Positions 63,741 through 64,000 of a DNA stretch of 64,000 bases are shown here, piece by piece. The first letter of the stretch is position 1. The number at the start of each line of letters is the position of its first letter. A program made the translations under genes and the position numbers. Source of the stretch: Glaciimonas sp. PCH181 (GTDB lineage: Bacteria; Pseudomonadota; Gammaproteobacteria; Burkholderiales; Burkholderiaceae_D); assembly GCF_003056055.1 (NCBI RefSeq), contig NZ_PYFP01000001.1, positions 1,364,001-1,428,000 of the forward strand. Reading direction: 5' to 3'. The notes under the pieces are model-generated. The model was not told the origin of the DNA. It did no database searches and was given only the letters and a program-made list of their open reading frames with translations.

Positions 63741-64000
63741 TTACTTTTTAACAAGCGCACAACGACTTTCGGATAGCGAGGGAAAGGCTTCTGCCGCAGG
63801 CACAGTTCTACGTATATGGTAGTAGTCCCATGGATATTTAGACTCTCCCGGTTTTTTGACTTCAATAAAATACATGTCGTGGACCATCCGACCATCCGCT
63901 CTAACCTGCCCATTTTTTGCAAAGAAGTCGTTGACCGGCGTATCCCGCATCTTTTTCATGACCGCTTGGGTGTCATCGGTGCTGGCAGCCTGGATGGCCT
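63741..64000 (-). CDS. Liv-type ABC transporter substrate-binding protein, C-terminal part
   Basis: The frame is open from the right window edge to a stop at 63741, covering about 86 codons of the C-terminus. MKKMRDTPVNDFFAKNGQVR, ADGRMVHDMYFIEVKKPGES and YPWDYYHIRRTVPAAEAFP match the tail of branched-chain amino-acid-type binding proteins. It is the natural partner of livGFHM 6 kb downstream. The gene starts outside the window. Confidence 0.85.
   Translation of the reverse strand, partial: AIQAASTDDTQAVMKKMRDTPVNDFFAKNGQVRADGRMVHDMYFIEVKKPGESKYPWDYYHIRRTVPAAEAFPSLSESRCALVKK

Overview
The window looks like chromosome of an aerobic to microaerobic betaproteobacterium in the Burkholderiales, most likely Oxalobacteraceae (Collimonas/Glaciimonas/Herminiimonas type). 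The reasons are the Burkholderiales-type porin, the fnr-cco-hemN layout, the DUF3034 protein paired with a secreted truncated globin, a chitin-type LPMO, and full-length pyruvate carboxylase. The genus is inference; no rRNA or tRNA gene was seen.

Region 1 (1-23.8 kb) is a core block. It holds an NRAMP metal importer cut by the window edge, a repeat-rich lipoprotein, OmpW, an alcohol dehydrogenase and two universal stress proteins. Around them sits a complete microaerobic respiration locus: fnr, ccoNOQP (cbb3 oxidase), ccoGH, ccoS, the copper ATPase ccoI, a TauE/SafE-like membrane protein and hemN. Five consensus FNR boxes (TTGAY-N4-ATCAA) lie before ompW, the first usp, ccoN, hemN and the second usp. 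Four of them sit at a distance fitting activation from -41.5, so FNR encoded here probably runs the locus. A fatty acid desaturase and a MarR/MFS pair with a 28-bp near-perfect palindrome follow.

Region 2 (24-36.5 kb) holds single genes. These are a modular AA10 LPMO (chitin), PBP1A, an alpha/beta hydrolase, DUF3034 plus a secreted group I truncated hemoglobin, ComEC, TatD, and an unusual flavin reductase fused to a MarR-type domain.

Region 3 (36.6-43 kb) is a scar zone. It has an IS481 transposase fragment, a frameshifted and truncated MocR regulator, an internally deleted IS1182 element with both terminal repeats still readable, and an SDR gene cut after about 75 codons beside a divergent AraC regulator. 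A porin, a LysR regulator and an ORF-less group II intron (about 433 nt, domain V exactly 34 nt) follow. The intron lies against the 3' end of pyruvate carboxylase.

Region 4 (43-64 kb) is almost entirely on the minus strand. After pyc, a 3-hydroxyacyl-CoA dehydrogenase and a decayed IS6 element comes a catabolic island: a RutE-like reductase, an ACMSD-type amidohydrolase, a two-domain VOC (extradiol-type) dioxygenase, a Tat-type FMN alpha-hydroxy-acid oxidase, LivM/H/F/G transporter genes, dienelactone hydrolase, enoyl-CoA hydratase, a CaiB-type CoA transferase, an MFS aromatic-acid-type transporter, an FAH-family hydrolase and the end of a Liv-type binding protein. Together they read as uptake, ring cleavage and CoA-dependent breakdown of an aromatic or related acid. 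I cannot match the set to a known pathway, and it is the best candidate here for an undescribed system.
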